This document shows positions 31,985-40,949 of a DNA stretch of 64,000 nt, piece by piece. Position 1 is the first letter of the stretch, and each line of letters opens with the position of its first letter. The stretch spans positions 186,001 through 250,000 of the forward strand of contig PGZL01000004.1 in assembly GCA_002840095.1 (NCBI GenBank), in the 5' to 3' direction. The DNA is from Gammaproteobacteria bacterium HGW-Gammaproteobacteria-1 (lineage in GTDB: Bacteria > Pseudomonadota > Gammaproteobacteria > Thiohalomonadales > Thiohalomonadaceae). The notes beneath the pieces are model-generated. The model was given only the letters and a program-made list of their open reading frames with translations, was not told the DNA's origin and made no database searches. The position numbers and the translations under genes are program-made.

Positions 31985-32446
31985 TCAGCCCGGCGCCCGC
32001 CACTGACTGAGGCGCGCGTGCAGGTCTGCGCCGGAGGTCGCGGCGCGCAGGCCGCTGACGAACTGCGCGTCGCTGAACATCTCCGCCAGCTGGGCCAGCA
32101 GCTCCAGGTGTTCCTGGGTGGACTGTTCCGGCACCAGCAGGCCGAACAGCAGATCCACCGGCTCGCCGTCGACGGCATCGAAGTCGATGGGGGTCTGCAA
32201 CTGAATGAAGGCGCCGACGGTTTCCGTACCATTCTTGACCCGGCCGTGGGGGATGGCCACGCCATGCCCCAGTCCGGTGCTGCCAAGCCGCTCGCGGGCG
32301 ATCAGGCTGTCGAACACTTCGGTCTGGTTCAACGCCTGCTGGCCGCCCGCGATGAGCTTGCTCATCTGTTCCAGCACCCGTTTCTTGCTGGCCGAGGGGT
32401 CGCCGCAGGCGACGCGATCGGCCGTGAGCAGGTCTGCGATATGCAT
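31985..32446 (-). CDS. ptsN: Nitrogen-regulatory PTS EIIA component
   Basis: 153 residues. Phosphoacceptor His67 in GLGHGVAIPHGRV; surrounding ISDLLTADRV-like start and FIQLQTPIDFDAVDGEPVDLLF core are typical EIIA-Ntr. Controls K+ transport and other envelope processes through its phosphorylation state in the family. It is flanked by hpf and hprK in the conserved rpoN cluster. Confidence 0.95.
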   Translation of the reverse strand: MHIADLLTADRVACGDPSASKKRVLEQMSKLIAGGQQALNQTEVFDSLIARERLGSTGLGHGVAIPHGRVKNGTETVGAFIQLQTPIDFDAVDGEPVDLLFGLLVPEQSTQEHLELLAQLAEMFSDAQFVSGLRAATSGADLHARLSQWRAPG

Positions 32447-32470
32447 GATGGAAGCGTCGGGTGCCGGGCC

Positions 32471-32803
32471 TTATTCGCTGACGGAGTTGTTCTTCAGCGT
32501 GGCGCCTTCCGTGCGGTGATGGTCGGTGAGCTTCTCCTTGTGCTTCTTGATCTGGCGGTCCAGCTTGTCGGCCAGGGCGTCGATGGCGGCGTACATATCC
32601 TCATCCTCGGAGTTGGCGAACAGGTTGTTGCCGGTGATGGAGAAGGTGGCTTCGGCCTTGTGGCGCAGTTTTTCCACGCTCAGTACCACATGCACGTTGG
32701 TGACGTGGTCGAAGTGACGCTCCAGGCGCTCCAGCTTGCTGCTGACGTAGTCACGCAGGGCGGGGGTGATTTCGACGTGGTGGCCGGTGAGGTTGAGTTG
32801 CAT
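32471..32803 (-). CDS. hpf: Ribosome hibernation promoting factor
   Basis: Binds the 30S decoding region during stationary phase. 110 residues of the short HPF type: LNLTGHHVEITPALRDYVSSKL, LERHFDHVTNVHVVLSVEK and EDMYAAIDALADKLDRQIKKHKEK. The tail beyond position 95 is slightly longer than in E. coli but lacks the dimerisation domain of long HPF. Situated directly after rpoN. Confidence 0.95.
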   Translation of the reverse strand: MQLNLTGHHVEITPALRDYVSSKLERLERHFDHVTNVHVVLSVEKLRHKAEATFSITGNNLFANSEDEDMYAAIDALADKLDRQIKKHKEKLTDHHRTEGATLKNNSVSE

Positions 32804-32838
32804 GGTGTTCTCCTTGACGGTTCGAATGGTGCACTGAT

Positions 32839-34371
32839 TCAGGACAGGCGTTTGCGCTCGTTGGACGGGGGAATGTTCATGGCTTCGCGGTATTTGGCGA
32901 CGGTACGGCGGGCCACGTTAATCCCCTGTTTGCAGAGCACTTCTGCGATCTTGCTGTCGCTGAGGGGCTTGGCGGTGTTTTCCTCAGCGATCATTTTCTT
33001 GATGAAAGCCCGTATTGCCGTTGACGAGCACTCGCCGCCGCTGGCGGTGCTGACGTGACTGGAAAAGAAATACTTCAGCTCGAAAATCCCGCGCGGAGTG
33101 TGCATGTATTTCTTGGTCGTCACGCGGGAGATGGTGGATTCGTGCATGCCCACCTCCTGAGCAATATCATGCAGCACCAGCGCCTTCATTGCCACTTCGC
33201 CCTGTTCCAGGAACTCGCGCTGGTGCTCGACTATGCAGCTGGCCACCTTGAGCAGGGTCTCGTTGCGGCTTTGCAGGCTCTTGATGAACCAGCGCGCCTC
33301 CTGCAGGTGGTTTTTCAGGGTGGTGTTGTCGCTGGCGTTGCCGACCTGCTTGATCATGCCGGCGTAGGTGGCGTTGATGCGCAGGCGCGGCGCCGCCTCC
33401 GGGTTCAGTTCCACCCGCCAGGCCCCCTTGGCCTTGCGCACGATGACGTCGGGCACGATGTATTCGGTGCGGCTGGTGGAGATTTGCGAGCCGGGACGGG
33501 GGTTGAGCGACTGGATCAGGCGGATCACCTGGCCCAGATCCTCCTCCTCCAGCTTGAGGCGGCGCTTGAGCTGGTTGTAGTCGCGGTTGGCCAGCAGGTC
33601 GAAATGGTCGGTCAGCAGCAGCTGCGCGTCGGCCAGGCAGGGGGTGTCCTCCGGCAGCTGGCGCAGCTGCAGCAGCAGGCTTTCGCGCAGGTCGCGCGCC
33701 GCGATGCCCGGCGGATCGAGGTTCTGTACCGCGTGCAGCACCGCCTCCACCTCGTCCAGCTCGATGTCGAATTCCTCGCGCAGGCTTTCGTACAGCTCCT
33801 CCAGCGGCACGCTGAGCAGGCCGTCGTCGCCCACCGCGTCGACGATGGAGTCGGCGATGGCGCGGTCGGTGTCGCTCATGGGCATCAGGCGCAGCTGCCA
33901 GTTGAGGTGTTCCTGCAGGGTTTCGCCCGAGGTGTCGCCGTAGTCGTAGTCGCGGTCGTCGCTGTCGTAGCTGGAGGCGCCGCCGCTGTTGATGTTGTCG
34001 TAGATGTCTTCCCAGACGCTGTCCACCGGCAGCTCGTCGGGGATGTCGCTGCTGCCCTGCAGCTCCAGGTCGTGTTCGGCGGAGGCGGCCTCGTGGCGCA
34101 GTTCGGTGTCCGGGGCCTCGCTTTCGACGTAGCTTTCCGGTTCCGTATCCGGAGCCGAAGAGCCGGTCTCCAGTGCCTCCAGGGCCTCCGCGGCCTCGGT
34201 CCCTTCGTCCTCGCCCTCTTCGGCCAGCTCCAGCATGACGTTGGACTCCAGGGCCTGCTGGACCTCCAACTGCAGCTCGAGCGTCGACAGCTGCAACAGG
34301 CGGATGGCCTGCTGCAACTGCGGCGTCATGGTGAGCTGTTGTCCGAGCCGGAGCTGTAATGACTGTTTCAT
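32839..34371 (-). CDS. rpoN: RNA polymerase sigma-54 factor
   Basis: 510 residues. Gln/Leu-rich region I ([24 protein letters not shown]) that contacts enhancer-binding proteins, a long acidic region II (about 50-150), the core-binding region with [20 protein letters not shown], a helix-turn-helix around [19 protein letters not shown], and the RpoN box [10 protein letters not shown] at 487-496 which reads the -24 element. Located in the standard lptB-rpoN-hpf order. Confidence 0.97.
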   Translation of the reverse strand: MKQSLQLRLGQQLTMTPQLQQAIRLLQLSTLELQLEVQQALESNVMLELAEEGEDEGTEAAEALEALETGSSAPDTEPESYVESEAPDTELRHEAASAEHDLELQGSSDIPDELPVDSVWEDIYDNINSGGASSYDSDDRDYDYGDTSGETLQEHLNWQLRLMPMSDTDRAIADSIVDAVGDDGLLSVPLEELYESLREEFDIELDEVEAVLHAVQNLDPPGIAARDLRESLLLQLRQLPEDTPCLADAQLLLTDHFDLLANRDYNQLKRRLKLEEEDLGQVIRLIQSLNPRPGSQISTSRTEYIVPDVIVRKAKGAWRVELNPEAAPRLRINATYAGMIKQVGNASDNTTLKNHLQEARWFIKSLQSRNETLLKVASCIVEHQREFLEQGEVAMKALVLHDIAQEVGMHESTISRVTTKKYMHTPRGIFELKYFFSSHVSTASGGECSSTAIRAFIKKMIAEENTAKPLSDSKIAEVLCKQGINVARRTVAKYREAMNIPPSNERKRLS

Positions 34372-34431
34372 TGAGTTATCGGGGGCCCTGGGGGCGGGGG
34401 GATGATTCTATCGCAAATAACATGCCAGGGA

Positions 34432-34541
34432 GAAAGAGAAAAGATATCAAGTGGCAAGATGCCAGTAAGGAAATGGATCGGGGCGGTTGTGGGTGCACCT
34501 GCCAACTTCTTGTATCTTTTATCTTTCCTCTTGCATCTGAC

Positions 34542-34545
<4 letters not shown>
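34432..34545. repeat. Intergenic element with AAGAT/CAAG units upstream of rpoN
   Basis: Left arm AAAAGATATCAAGTGGCAAGATG; right arm TTGTATCTTTTATCTTTCCTCTTGCATCTG with a 40-50-base loop. Complementarity is imperfect but the ATACAAG/AAAGAT unit set is the same as in the elements by kdsD and hisG. It occupies the rpoN-lptB gap. Confidence 0.7.
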
Positions 34546-35275
<730 letters not shown>

Positions 35276-35279
<4 letters not shown>

Positions 35280-35800
35280 GGCTTGCTCTCTGCGGCGGGG
35301 GCGCTCTGGCGCGGCTGGATGATGGCGTGGACCCGGCCGTCGCCGCCGTCCTTGTCCTGGCCGCTGGCCTGGACCCGGCTTTGCTGGGTGTCGTATTCGA
35401 TGCGCTCGCCGCTGAACAGGTCGCCGCCCTGGCGCACGCTGGCGGTGCCCTGCAGCAGCAGCTGTTCCCGGGCCGTGCTGTATTCCAGCCGCAGCGCCTC
35501 GCCTTCGATGTCGGCCGCGGCGCCGTCCGGGCGCTGGCGGAAGCGCACCGGTCGGCCCTCGGCCTCGATGCGGTCCAGGCCGTCGGCGCCGCGGTGCACC
35601 ACGAGCACGTCGGCCTCCAGGTGCAGCGAGCCCTGGTCGAGGGTGACGTTGCCGCGGTAGGTGCCGATGCCCTGGCGGTTGTCCAGCTCCACCCGGTCGG
35701 CACGCACGTGGATCGGTTCCCGGCGGTCGCCTTCCAGGGCGGCGGCGGCCAGGGGCAGCGCCAGCAGCAGGGCGCACAGTGTCTTACGGTAAGGGTGCAT
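35276..35800 (-). CDS. lptA: Lipopolysaccharide export periplasmic protein LptA
   Basis: 174 residues. Signal peptide ([14 protein letters not shown]) followed by beta-jellyroll repeats: [35 protein letters not shown] and [18 protein letters not shown]. LptA polymers bridge LptC to LptD. It overlaps lptC by 17 bases and lptB by 4, so translation of the three is coupled. Confidence 0.95.
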
Positions 35801-36344
35801 AGTCCCCCCGGACCTGGGCCAGCAGCACCAGGCGTTCGTCCTTCATATAGGCGCGCAGGCCCACGGCATCGACCCGGCCGCGCGGATGGGTGAGGGTGAG
35901 CGGGGCGTCGGTCTCCGCGTAGCGCTGCTTGGGCAGCAGCAGCATGTCGTCGGTGGTCAGTTCCAGCCTTTCGCCCGGTTCGTCGCGGCTCACGCGCACG
36001 CCGCCGCTGAGCTGCATGCGGGTGCCGTCGCGGTTGAGGTGGCCGCGGGCGGCGTCGATCTGCCACGGCACGTCGTCGTCGCCGTACAGCGTCAGGCGCG
36101 GCTGGGTCAGTTCCATGGAGCCGTCGTCGGCGTAGCGCAGCATCTCGTCCGCCGCCAGGCGCTGCTCCGGCCGGCCGCGGTCGTCCATGGTGGTGGCGAC
36201 GAAGCCGCGCAGGAAATAGTCCGGCACGTGCCGCACCGCCTCCGCCTGCGCCCGTGCCGCCTCCTCGCGCTGGCCCGACAGCCAGTTGTTGAGCAGGACG
36301 ACCAGGGCGACCAGGACGGTGACGATGAGGATGCGGCGGTTCAT
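35784..36344 (-). CDS. lptC: LPS export system protein LptC
   Basis: 186 residues with an N-terminal membrane anchor (RILIVTVLVALVVLLNNWLS) and a periplasmic jellyroll (DYFLRGFVATTMDDRGRPEQ; RLTLYGDDDVPWQIDAARG; LLLPKQRYAETDAP) that receives LPS from LptFG. The ATG overlaps the kdsC stop by four bases. lptF and lptG are not in the window. Confidence 0.94.
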   Translation of the reverse strand: MNRRILIVTVLVALVVLLNNWLSGQREEAARAQAEAVRHVPDYFLRGFVATTMDDRGRPEQRLAADEMLRYADDGSMELTQPRLTLYGDDDVPWQIDAARGHLNRDGTRMQLSGGVRVSRDEPGERLELTTDDMLLLPKQRYAETDAPLTLTHPRGRVDAVGLRAYMKDERLVLLAQVRGDYAPLP

Positions 36345-36865
36345 GTCAGATAGTGTTGCAGCTGGGCGTCGAGGGCGCCCTGGGCACGCATGATCAGTTC
36401 GCACACGTCGCGCGCCGCGCCGCGGCCGCCGCCGTGATCGGTGGTCCAGTGGGCGTGCTGCTTGACCAGCGGGGCGGCGTCCTGCACCGCGACGGCCAGG
36501 CCGACGCGGCGCATCACCGGCAGGTCAACCACGTCGTCACCGACGTAGGCCACCTGGTGCGGCGGCAGGCCCAGTTTGGCCACCAGCTCCTCGAAGGCCG
36601 GCAGTTTTTCCTGCTTGCCCTGGTAGACGTGGCGGATGCCGAGGCCGTCCATGCGGTGCTGCACCACCTGGGAGGTGCGGCCGGTGATGATGCCGATCTC
36701 CACCCCGGTGGCCTGCAGCATCTTCATGCCGTGGCCGTCGCGGGAATTGAAGGCCTTGTATTCCTGGCCGTCGTCGCCCAGGTACAGGCTGCCGTCGGTG
36801 AGCACGCCGTCGACGTCGAAGATGACGAGGCGTATCTGTGCGGCACGTTCCAGGATGTCCTGCAT
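36341..36865 (-). CDS. kdsC: 3-deoxy-D-manno-octulosonate 8-phosphate phosphatase
   Basis: HAD-superfamily enzyme releasing KDO for LPS core. 174 residues: catalytic DxD in VIFDVDGVLTDGSLYLG, NSRDGHGMKMLQATGVEIGIITG, and VAYVGDDVVDLPVMRRVG. The start is the ATG following a conserved short leader; upstream lies a repeat element separating it from kdsD. Confidence 0.96.
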   Translation of the reverse strand: MQDILERAAQIRLVIFDVDGVLTDGSLYLGDDGQEYKAFNSRDGHGMKMLQATGVEIGIITGRTSQVVQHRMDGLGIRHVYQGKQEKLPAFEELVAKLGLPPHQVAYVGDDVVDLPVMRRVGLAVAVQDAAPLVKQHAHWTTDHGGGRGAARDVCELIMRAQGALDAQLQHYLT

Positions 36866-36912
36866 GGCGTTTGGTTGTCCGTGGTTTGTTTGGTTTTTAT
36901 GGCCCGCCGGTC

Positions 36913-36990
36913 GAGATACAAGATACAAGAGTAAAGATACAAGTAAAAAGTCTTTCCTTTTCTCTTGTATCTTGCCTCTTGTATCTGCCG
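36913..36990. repeat. Intergenic element with GATACAAG units between kdsD and kdsC
   Basis: Left arm GAGATACAAGATACAAGAGT... and right arm its inverse (CTCTTGTATCTTGCCTCTTGTATCTGCC); the right arm abuts the kdsD stop codon exactly. Inner mismatches sit between the ATACAAG cores. Confidence 0.85.
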
Positions 36991-37977
36991 TTAAACCACG
37001 CCTGCCCGCAGCAGGTCGTGCATGTTGATGGCGCCGCACAGCGTCCCTTCGGCGTCGACCACCGGCAGGGCGTTGATGCGTCGTTCGTCCATGATGCGCA
37101 GGGCCTCGGCGGCGAGCAGGTCGGCGCGGACGGTGGTGCAGCCGCGCGACATCACCTGGGCCACCTTCATGTTGCCGATGGACACCTCGCCGTGGTCGAG
37201 CAGGCGGCGCAGGTCGCCGTCGGTGAACACGCCCACCACCTTGTTGCGGGCATCGACCACGGTGGTCATGCCCAGGCCCTTGCGGGTCATTTCCAGCAGG
37301 GCGTCGCGCAGGCTGGCCTCTTCCTGCACCCGCGGTGTGCTTTCGCCGGTGTGCATGATGTCCTCGATGCGCAACAGCAGGCGCCGGCCCAGGCTGCCCG
37401 CGGGGTGGGACAGGGCGAAGTCCTCGGCGGTGAAGCCGCGCGCCTCCAGCAGGGCGATGGCCAGGGCGTCGCCCATGGCCAGGGTGGCGGTGGTGCTGGA
37501 GGTGGGGGCCAGGCCCAGGGGGCAGGCCTCCTTTTCCACGCTGACGTCGAGATGGACGTCGGCGGCCTTGGCCAGGCGCGAACGGGCATTGCCGGTGAGG
37601 GCGACGAGGGCGATGCCGAGGCGCTTGATGATGGGCAGGATGGTGAGCAGTTCCTCGGTTTCGCCCGAGTTGGACAGGGCCAGCACCACGTCCTTGGGGG
37701 TGATCATCCCCAGGTCGCCGTGGCTGGCCTCGCCCGGATGGACGAAGAAGGCCGGGGTGCCGGTGCTGGCCAGGGTGGCGGCAATCTTGGCGCCGACGTG
37801 GCCGGACTTGCCCATGCCGGTGACCACGATGCGACCGGTGCAGGCCAGCATGTGGTGGCAGGCGCGGACGAAGCCGGCGTCGATGCGCGGCGCCAGATCG
37901 GCCACCGCCTTGGCCTCGGTGTCGATTACCGCGCGGCCCAGCTGTTGCAGCTTGCTGTCGTCGATGGCGCGTGTCAT
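36991..37977 (-). CDS. kdsD: Arabinose-5-phosphate isomerase
   Basis: Makes arabinose-5-phosphate for KDO synthesis. 328 residues: SIS domain ([33 protein letters not shown]) and two C-terminal CBS domains ([40 protein letters not shown]). The GKSGH and SNSGET loops carry the sugar-phosphate site. The ATG overlaps the CopZ-like stop by one base. Confidence 0.96.
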   Translation of the reverse strand: MTRAIDDSKLQQLGRAVIDTEAKAVADLAPRIDAGFVRACHHMLACTGRIVVTGMGKSGHVGAKIAATLASTGTPAFFVHPGEASHGDLGMITPKDVVLALSNSGETEELLTILPIIKRLGIALVALTGNARSRLAKAADVHLDVSVEKEACPLGLAPTSSTTATLAMGDALAIALLEARGFTAEDFALSHPAGSLGRRLLLRIEDIMHTGESTPRVQEEASLRDALLEMTRKGLGMTTVVDARNKVVGVFTDGDLRRLLDHGEVSIGNMKVAQVMSRGCTTVRADLLAAEALRIMDERRINALPVVDAEGTLCGAINMHDLLRAGVV

Positions 37978-38174
37978 CAGGCGACCGGGTAACCCAGTTC
38001 GGCCAGCTTGGCGGTCAGGACGGCGCGATCCAGCCCTTCACCACGGACGGTAACCTGACCTGCCAAAGTGACCTCAACGGCGCTGACGCCGGGCATGTCC
38101 TTGAGGCCGTTCTGGATGTTGGCGACGCAGCCGCCGCACTTGACGTTCTTGACGGTGAATTCTTCGGTTTGCAT
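37977..38174 (-). CDS. Heavy-metal-associated (CopZ-like) metallochaperone
   Basis: 65-residue single HMA domain: [19 protein letters not shown] with Cys13/Cys16 in a CGGC motif instead of the common MxCxxC, then [18 protein letters not shown] and a typical amphipathic C-terminal helix. Expected to carry Cu(I) or another soft metal in the cytoplasm; the metal cannot be read from the sequence. It lies between kdsD and the Ca/Na antiporter, and no copper ATPase is in the window. Confidence 0.87.
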   Translation of the reverse strand: MQTEEFTVKNVKCGGCVANIQNGLKDMPGVSAVEVTLAGQVTVRGEGLDRAVLTAKLAELGYPVA

Positions 38175-38184
38175 GTCGATGTCC

Positions 38185-39177
38185 TCAGTGGGTGTTGGCC
38201 ACGAACAGCAGGCCCATGTAGGCGGCGAAGGCGGCGAGCAGGACTCCGCCCTCCAGGCGGTTGAGCCGGCCCTGGCCGCGGAAGCCGTAGGCAAAGCCGA
38301 ACAGCATCACGGTGAAGCCGAACATCACCGGAAAGTCGCGGCTCATCACGTCGGCCGGCGTCGCCAGCGGGTGGATCAGCCCCGGCAGGCCCAGCACCGC
38401 CAGCAGGTTGAACATATTGGAGCCCAAGACGTTGCCGATGGCAATGTCATGTTCCCCCTTGAGGGCGCCGGTGATGGAGGCCGCCAGCTCCGGCAGGCTG
38501 GTGCCGATGGCGACGATGGTCAGGCCGATGATCAGGTCGGACACGCCGTAATACTGGGCGATATTGACCGCGCCCCACACCAGCAGACGCGAGCTGAGCA
38601 GCAGCACGGCCAGGCCGAGGCCGACCCAGAACAGGGCGCGGCCGGTGGCCATGTCGGCAGGGATTTCGTCGGCGAACTCCTGCTGCATGGGGTCGCAGGC
38701 CTGCTGCGCCGGGTCGCAGGCGCGCTCGCGCAGGCCCAGGCTCACCAACCAGTACATCATCAGGCCGAAGCCGGCCAGCAGGATGACGCCGTCCATGCGG
38801 CCAAGGTCGCCGTCCACCAGCAACAGCAGGGTCAGCATCATCACGGCGAACAGGATGGGGAATTCGCGGCGCAGGGTTTCCGAGCGCACCGCCAGCGGGG
38901 TGATCAGGGCGGTGAGGCCCAGCACCAGGCCGATGTTGGCGATGTTGGAGCCCAGGGCGTTGCCCACGGCGATGCCCGGATTGCCGGCCCAGGCGGCCAT
39001 GGCCGAGACCAGCATCTCCGGCGCCGAGGTGCCGAAGCCGACGATGGTCAGGCCGATGATCAGGGGCGACACGCCCAGGTTGCGGGCGGTGGCGGCGGCG
39101 CCGGTGACGAAGCGGTCGGCGCCCCACACCAGCAGCACGAAGCCGCCGGCAACGGCGAGGAAGGAGGTCCAGAGCAT
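38185..39177 (-). CDS. yrbG: Calcium/sodium antiporter (YrbG/CaxA family)
   Basis: 330 residues, about ten membrane helices in two inverted halves. Each half carries the alpha-repeat of K+-independent Na/Ca exchangers: VGFGTSAPEMLVSAMA in the first and VAIGTSLPELAASITG in the second, whose Glu residues coordinate Ca2+. Both halves also have GNALGSNIANIGLVLG / GNVLGSNMFNLLAVLG. Position next to kdsD matches the E. coli yrbG-kdsD order. Confidence 0.95.
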   Translation of the reverse strand: MLWTSFLAVAGGFVLLVWGADRFVTGAAATARNLGVSPLIIGLTIVGFGTSAPEMLVSAMAAWAGNPGIAVGNALGSNIANIGLVLGLTALITPLAVRSETLRREFPILFAVMMLTLLLLVDGDLGRMDGVILLAGFGLMMYWLVSLGLRERACDPAQQACDPMQQEFADEIPADMATGRALFWVGLGLAVLLLSSRLLVWGAVNIAQYYGVSDLIIGLTIVAIGTSLPELAASITGALKGEHDIAIGNVLGSNMFNLLAVLGLPGLIHPLATPADVMSRDFPVMFGFTVMLFGFAYGFRGQGRLNRLEGGVLLAAFAAYMGLLFVANTH

Positions 39178-39248
39178 GGTTTCAGCTTATCAATGGTTGG
39201 AAGCGGGGCATTCTGCCATAAGAAGGCAGGGACGAGGATCAGGTCCAG

Positions 39249-39280
39249 GGTTCAAGGTTCAAGGTTCAAGGTTCAAGGTT
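39249..39280. repeat. Four tandem GGTTCAA heptamers
   Basis: Four exact GGTTCAA copies (39249-39276) followed by GGTTTCGG. No inverted arm is close, although a GGTTCG/GAACC-rich pair lies at 40061-40115 on the other side of mlaA. Confidence 0.8.
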
Positions 39281-39309
39281 TCGGGTGGGGCGGTCGGTCG
39301 CTGTTGTCG

Positions 39310-40053
39310 TTACTGTGCAACCGGCTCGTCAGGGGGCAAATCGTCGAAGGCGTCGAGATCGAAGGCGGGCGCCGGCGGGTTACCGTCGTAGACCAGGTTC
39401 TGGCGCATCTGCAGGTAGCCCTCGCGCACGAACAGGTAGGGGTCAAGGGCGCCCTGGTCGACCAGGCGCGTGGTGCGCAGCAGGCCGGCGCGGATGTCGA
39501 CCACGGACAGGCCGATGACGGTGTAACGGGCGGTGTCGTCCTTGATGTTTCCGATGAGGTCGAACTGGGAGTAGTCCACCACGCGGCCGCTGCCGTCGCG
39601 CAGGGAGCTGGGGCCGAGGAAGGGGATGACCAGGTAGGGGCCGGGACCGGCGCCCCAGTGGCCCAGGGTCTGGCCGAAATCCTCGTTGTGCTTGGTGAGG
39701 CCCATGGGCGTGGCGACGTCGATCAGCCCGCCCAGGCCCACCGTGGTGTTCCACACCAGGCGCGAGAAATCGGAGGCGGCCTGGCCCAGCTTGAATTGCA
39801 GCAGGTCGTTGGCCAGCACCACCACGTCGCCCAGATTGCTGAAGAAATTGCTCACCCCGGTGCGCGCCGTCTGCGGCACCACCCGTACGTAACCCTCGGC
39901 CACCGGCTTGAGGATGGCGTTGTCGAAATCGGTGTTGAAGGCATAGGCGCCGCGGTTGAAGCTCTCCCAGGGATCGCGCGGATCACGCTCGCCGTGCACC
40001 GTGGCGCAGCCGGTGAGGGCGAGGAGGAGGGGAAGGACGAGGAGGCGCTTCAA
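39310..40053 (-). CDS. mlaA: Phospholipid-binding lipoprotein MlaA (VacJ)
   Basis: Outer-membrane lipoprotein removing mislocalised phospholipids from the outer leaflet. 247 residues; lipobox LTGC with Cys16, then DPWESFNRGAYAFNTDFDNAILKPVA, RTGVSNFFSNLGDVVVLAN, FGQTLGHWGAGPGPYLVIPFLGPSSLRD and YTVIGLSVVDIRAGLL, all MlaA hallmarks. It lies more than 17 kb from mlaFEDB, on the opposite strand, with the large biosynthetic operon and katG between. Confidence 0.95.
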   Translation of the reverse strand: MKRLLVLPLLLALTGCATVHGERDPRDPWESFNRGAYAFNTDFDNAILKPVAEGYVRVVPQTARTGVSNFFSNLGDVVVLANDLLQFKLGQAASDFSRLVWNTTVGLGGLIDVATPMGLTKHNEDFGQTLGHWGAGPGPYLVIPFLGPSSLRDGSGRVVDYSQFDLIGNIKDDTARYTVIGLSVVDIRAGLLRTTRLVDQGALDPYLFVREGYLQMRQNLVYDGNPPAPAFDLDAFDDLPPDEPVAQ

Positions 40054-40060
40054 GATGTCG

Positions 40061-40115
40061 GGTTCGCGGTTCGAGGTTTGCTGCGCACCTTACCGCTTTT
40101 TCATTCAACTTTGAA
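40061..40115. repeat. Short GGTTCG / GAACC element upstream of mlaA
   Basis: GGGTTCGCGGTTCGAGGTTTG faces CAACTTTGAACCCTC; heptamer units GGTTCGN in the left arm. It is a degenerate member of the heptamer family. The rest of the 150-base mlaA-PPTase gap shows no gene. Confidence 0.55.
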
Positions 40116-40205
40116 CCCTCACGCCACTTTCGCCTTGATTGCCGCCTCCGGTGCGGGGCGACCGGTGCGGAAGGTTCAGCGAACCTATGGTAGGTGCGGT
40201 GATTA

Positions 40206-40943
40206 TCAGTTTCGGAGCAGGTAACCTGCTGTAAAGAGATGCGTGTCACTGGTTTGGAAATGACCGTAAAAACTCAACTCGACAGGAAATTCGATTTCAC
40301 AATCCACGTTCGGTTTGAAGCAAAAGGTTTGGTTTTTTATATCGAAAGCCAAACTCACTGATTGAAATCCGAAGTAGCGTGTTAACAGCGGGTAGTAACA
40401 TTTGTAGAGGCATTCCTTGGCGCTGAAGATCAGCCTCTGTGGGAGTCCTGATTGCTCCAACAGAGAATGTTCCATGTCTGTGTGAATGTAGCGTTCAACA
40501 CCTTCGGGCAGGGGGGAAAGCGGTTCCACGTCCACCCCCATACCCACAATTTCCCCTTTTATAGCGCACGCCGCCACACAGAGATCATGGCAGTGGGATA
40601 TGGTACCTAGATAACCGGATGGCCAGACAGGTTCGCGCCGACTGCCCCAGAGGATGGGCTGCTGTGGCGCTTGCAGTTGCTGTAGCGCCTCGTGGGCTGC
40701 GTTTCGCCCCGCACGAAATTCCCTCTGTCTCTTCGCTGATGCTCCGTCGACTAATGCCTCTTCCTCGGCGCACAGAGGTGTCTGCCACATCTCCGCGCTG
40801 GCAATGACCAGGGCAGTTTCGGCAGGAAACAGATTGGTGAGTGGTATTGACAATAGGGCGTGGCTACTGACACCGAGGTTCGGTGGTGAGGTTTGAATTG
40901 TGAGGGGCTTGTTGAGGGCGCGCGACAAGTTTGACTCTGCCAT
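40206..40943 (-). CDS. 4'-phosphopantetheinyl transferase (EntD/Sfp-like)
   Basis: Loads the phosphopantetheine arm onto carrier proteins. 245 residues with RAGRNAAHEALQQL, WPSGYLGTISHC, the Mg-binding GMGVDVEP block and FSAKECLYKCYYP, the WxxKExxxK-equivalent. The likely client is the operon's own ACP. It is the last gene of the operon, six bases after the acyltransferase. The 3' half is conspicuously AT-rich relative to the rest of the window, in keeping with horizontal origin. Confidence 0.92.
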   Translation of the reverse strand: MAESNLSRALNKPLTIQTSPPNLGVSSHALLSIPLTNLFPAETALVIASAEMWQTPLCAEEEALVDGASAKRQREFRAGRNAAHEALQQLQAPQQPILWGSRREPVWPSGYLGTISHCHDLCVAACAIKGEIVGMGVDVEPLSPLPEGVERYIHTDMEHSLLEQSGLPQRLIFSAKECLYKCYYPLLTRYFGFQSVSLAFDIKNQTFCFKPNVDCEIEFPVELSFYGHFQTSDTHLFTAGYLLRN

Positions 40944-40949
40944 GGTGAA

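Noticed and set aside
33055-34359. 434-codon plus-strand frame opposite rpoN
   Set aside because: Shadow of the rpoN third-position GC bias; no family features.
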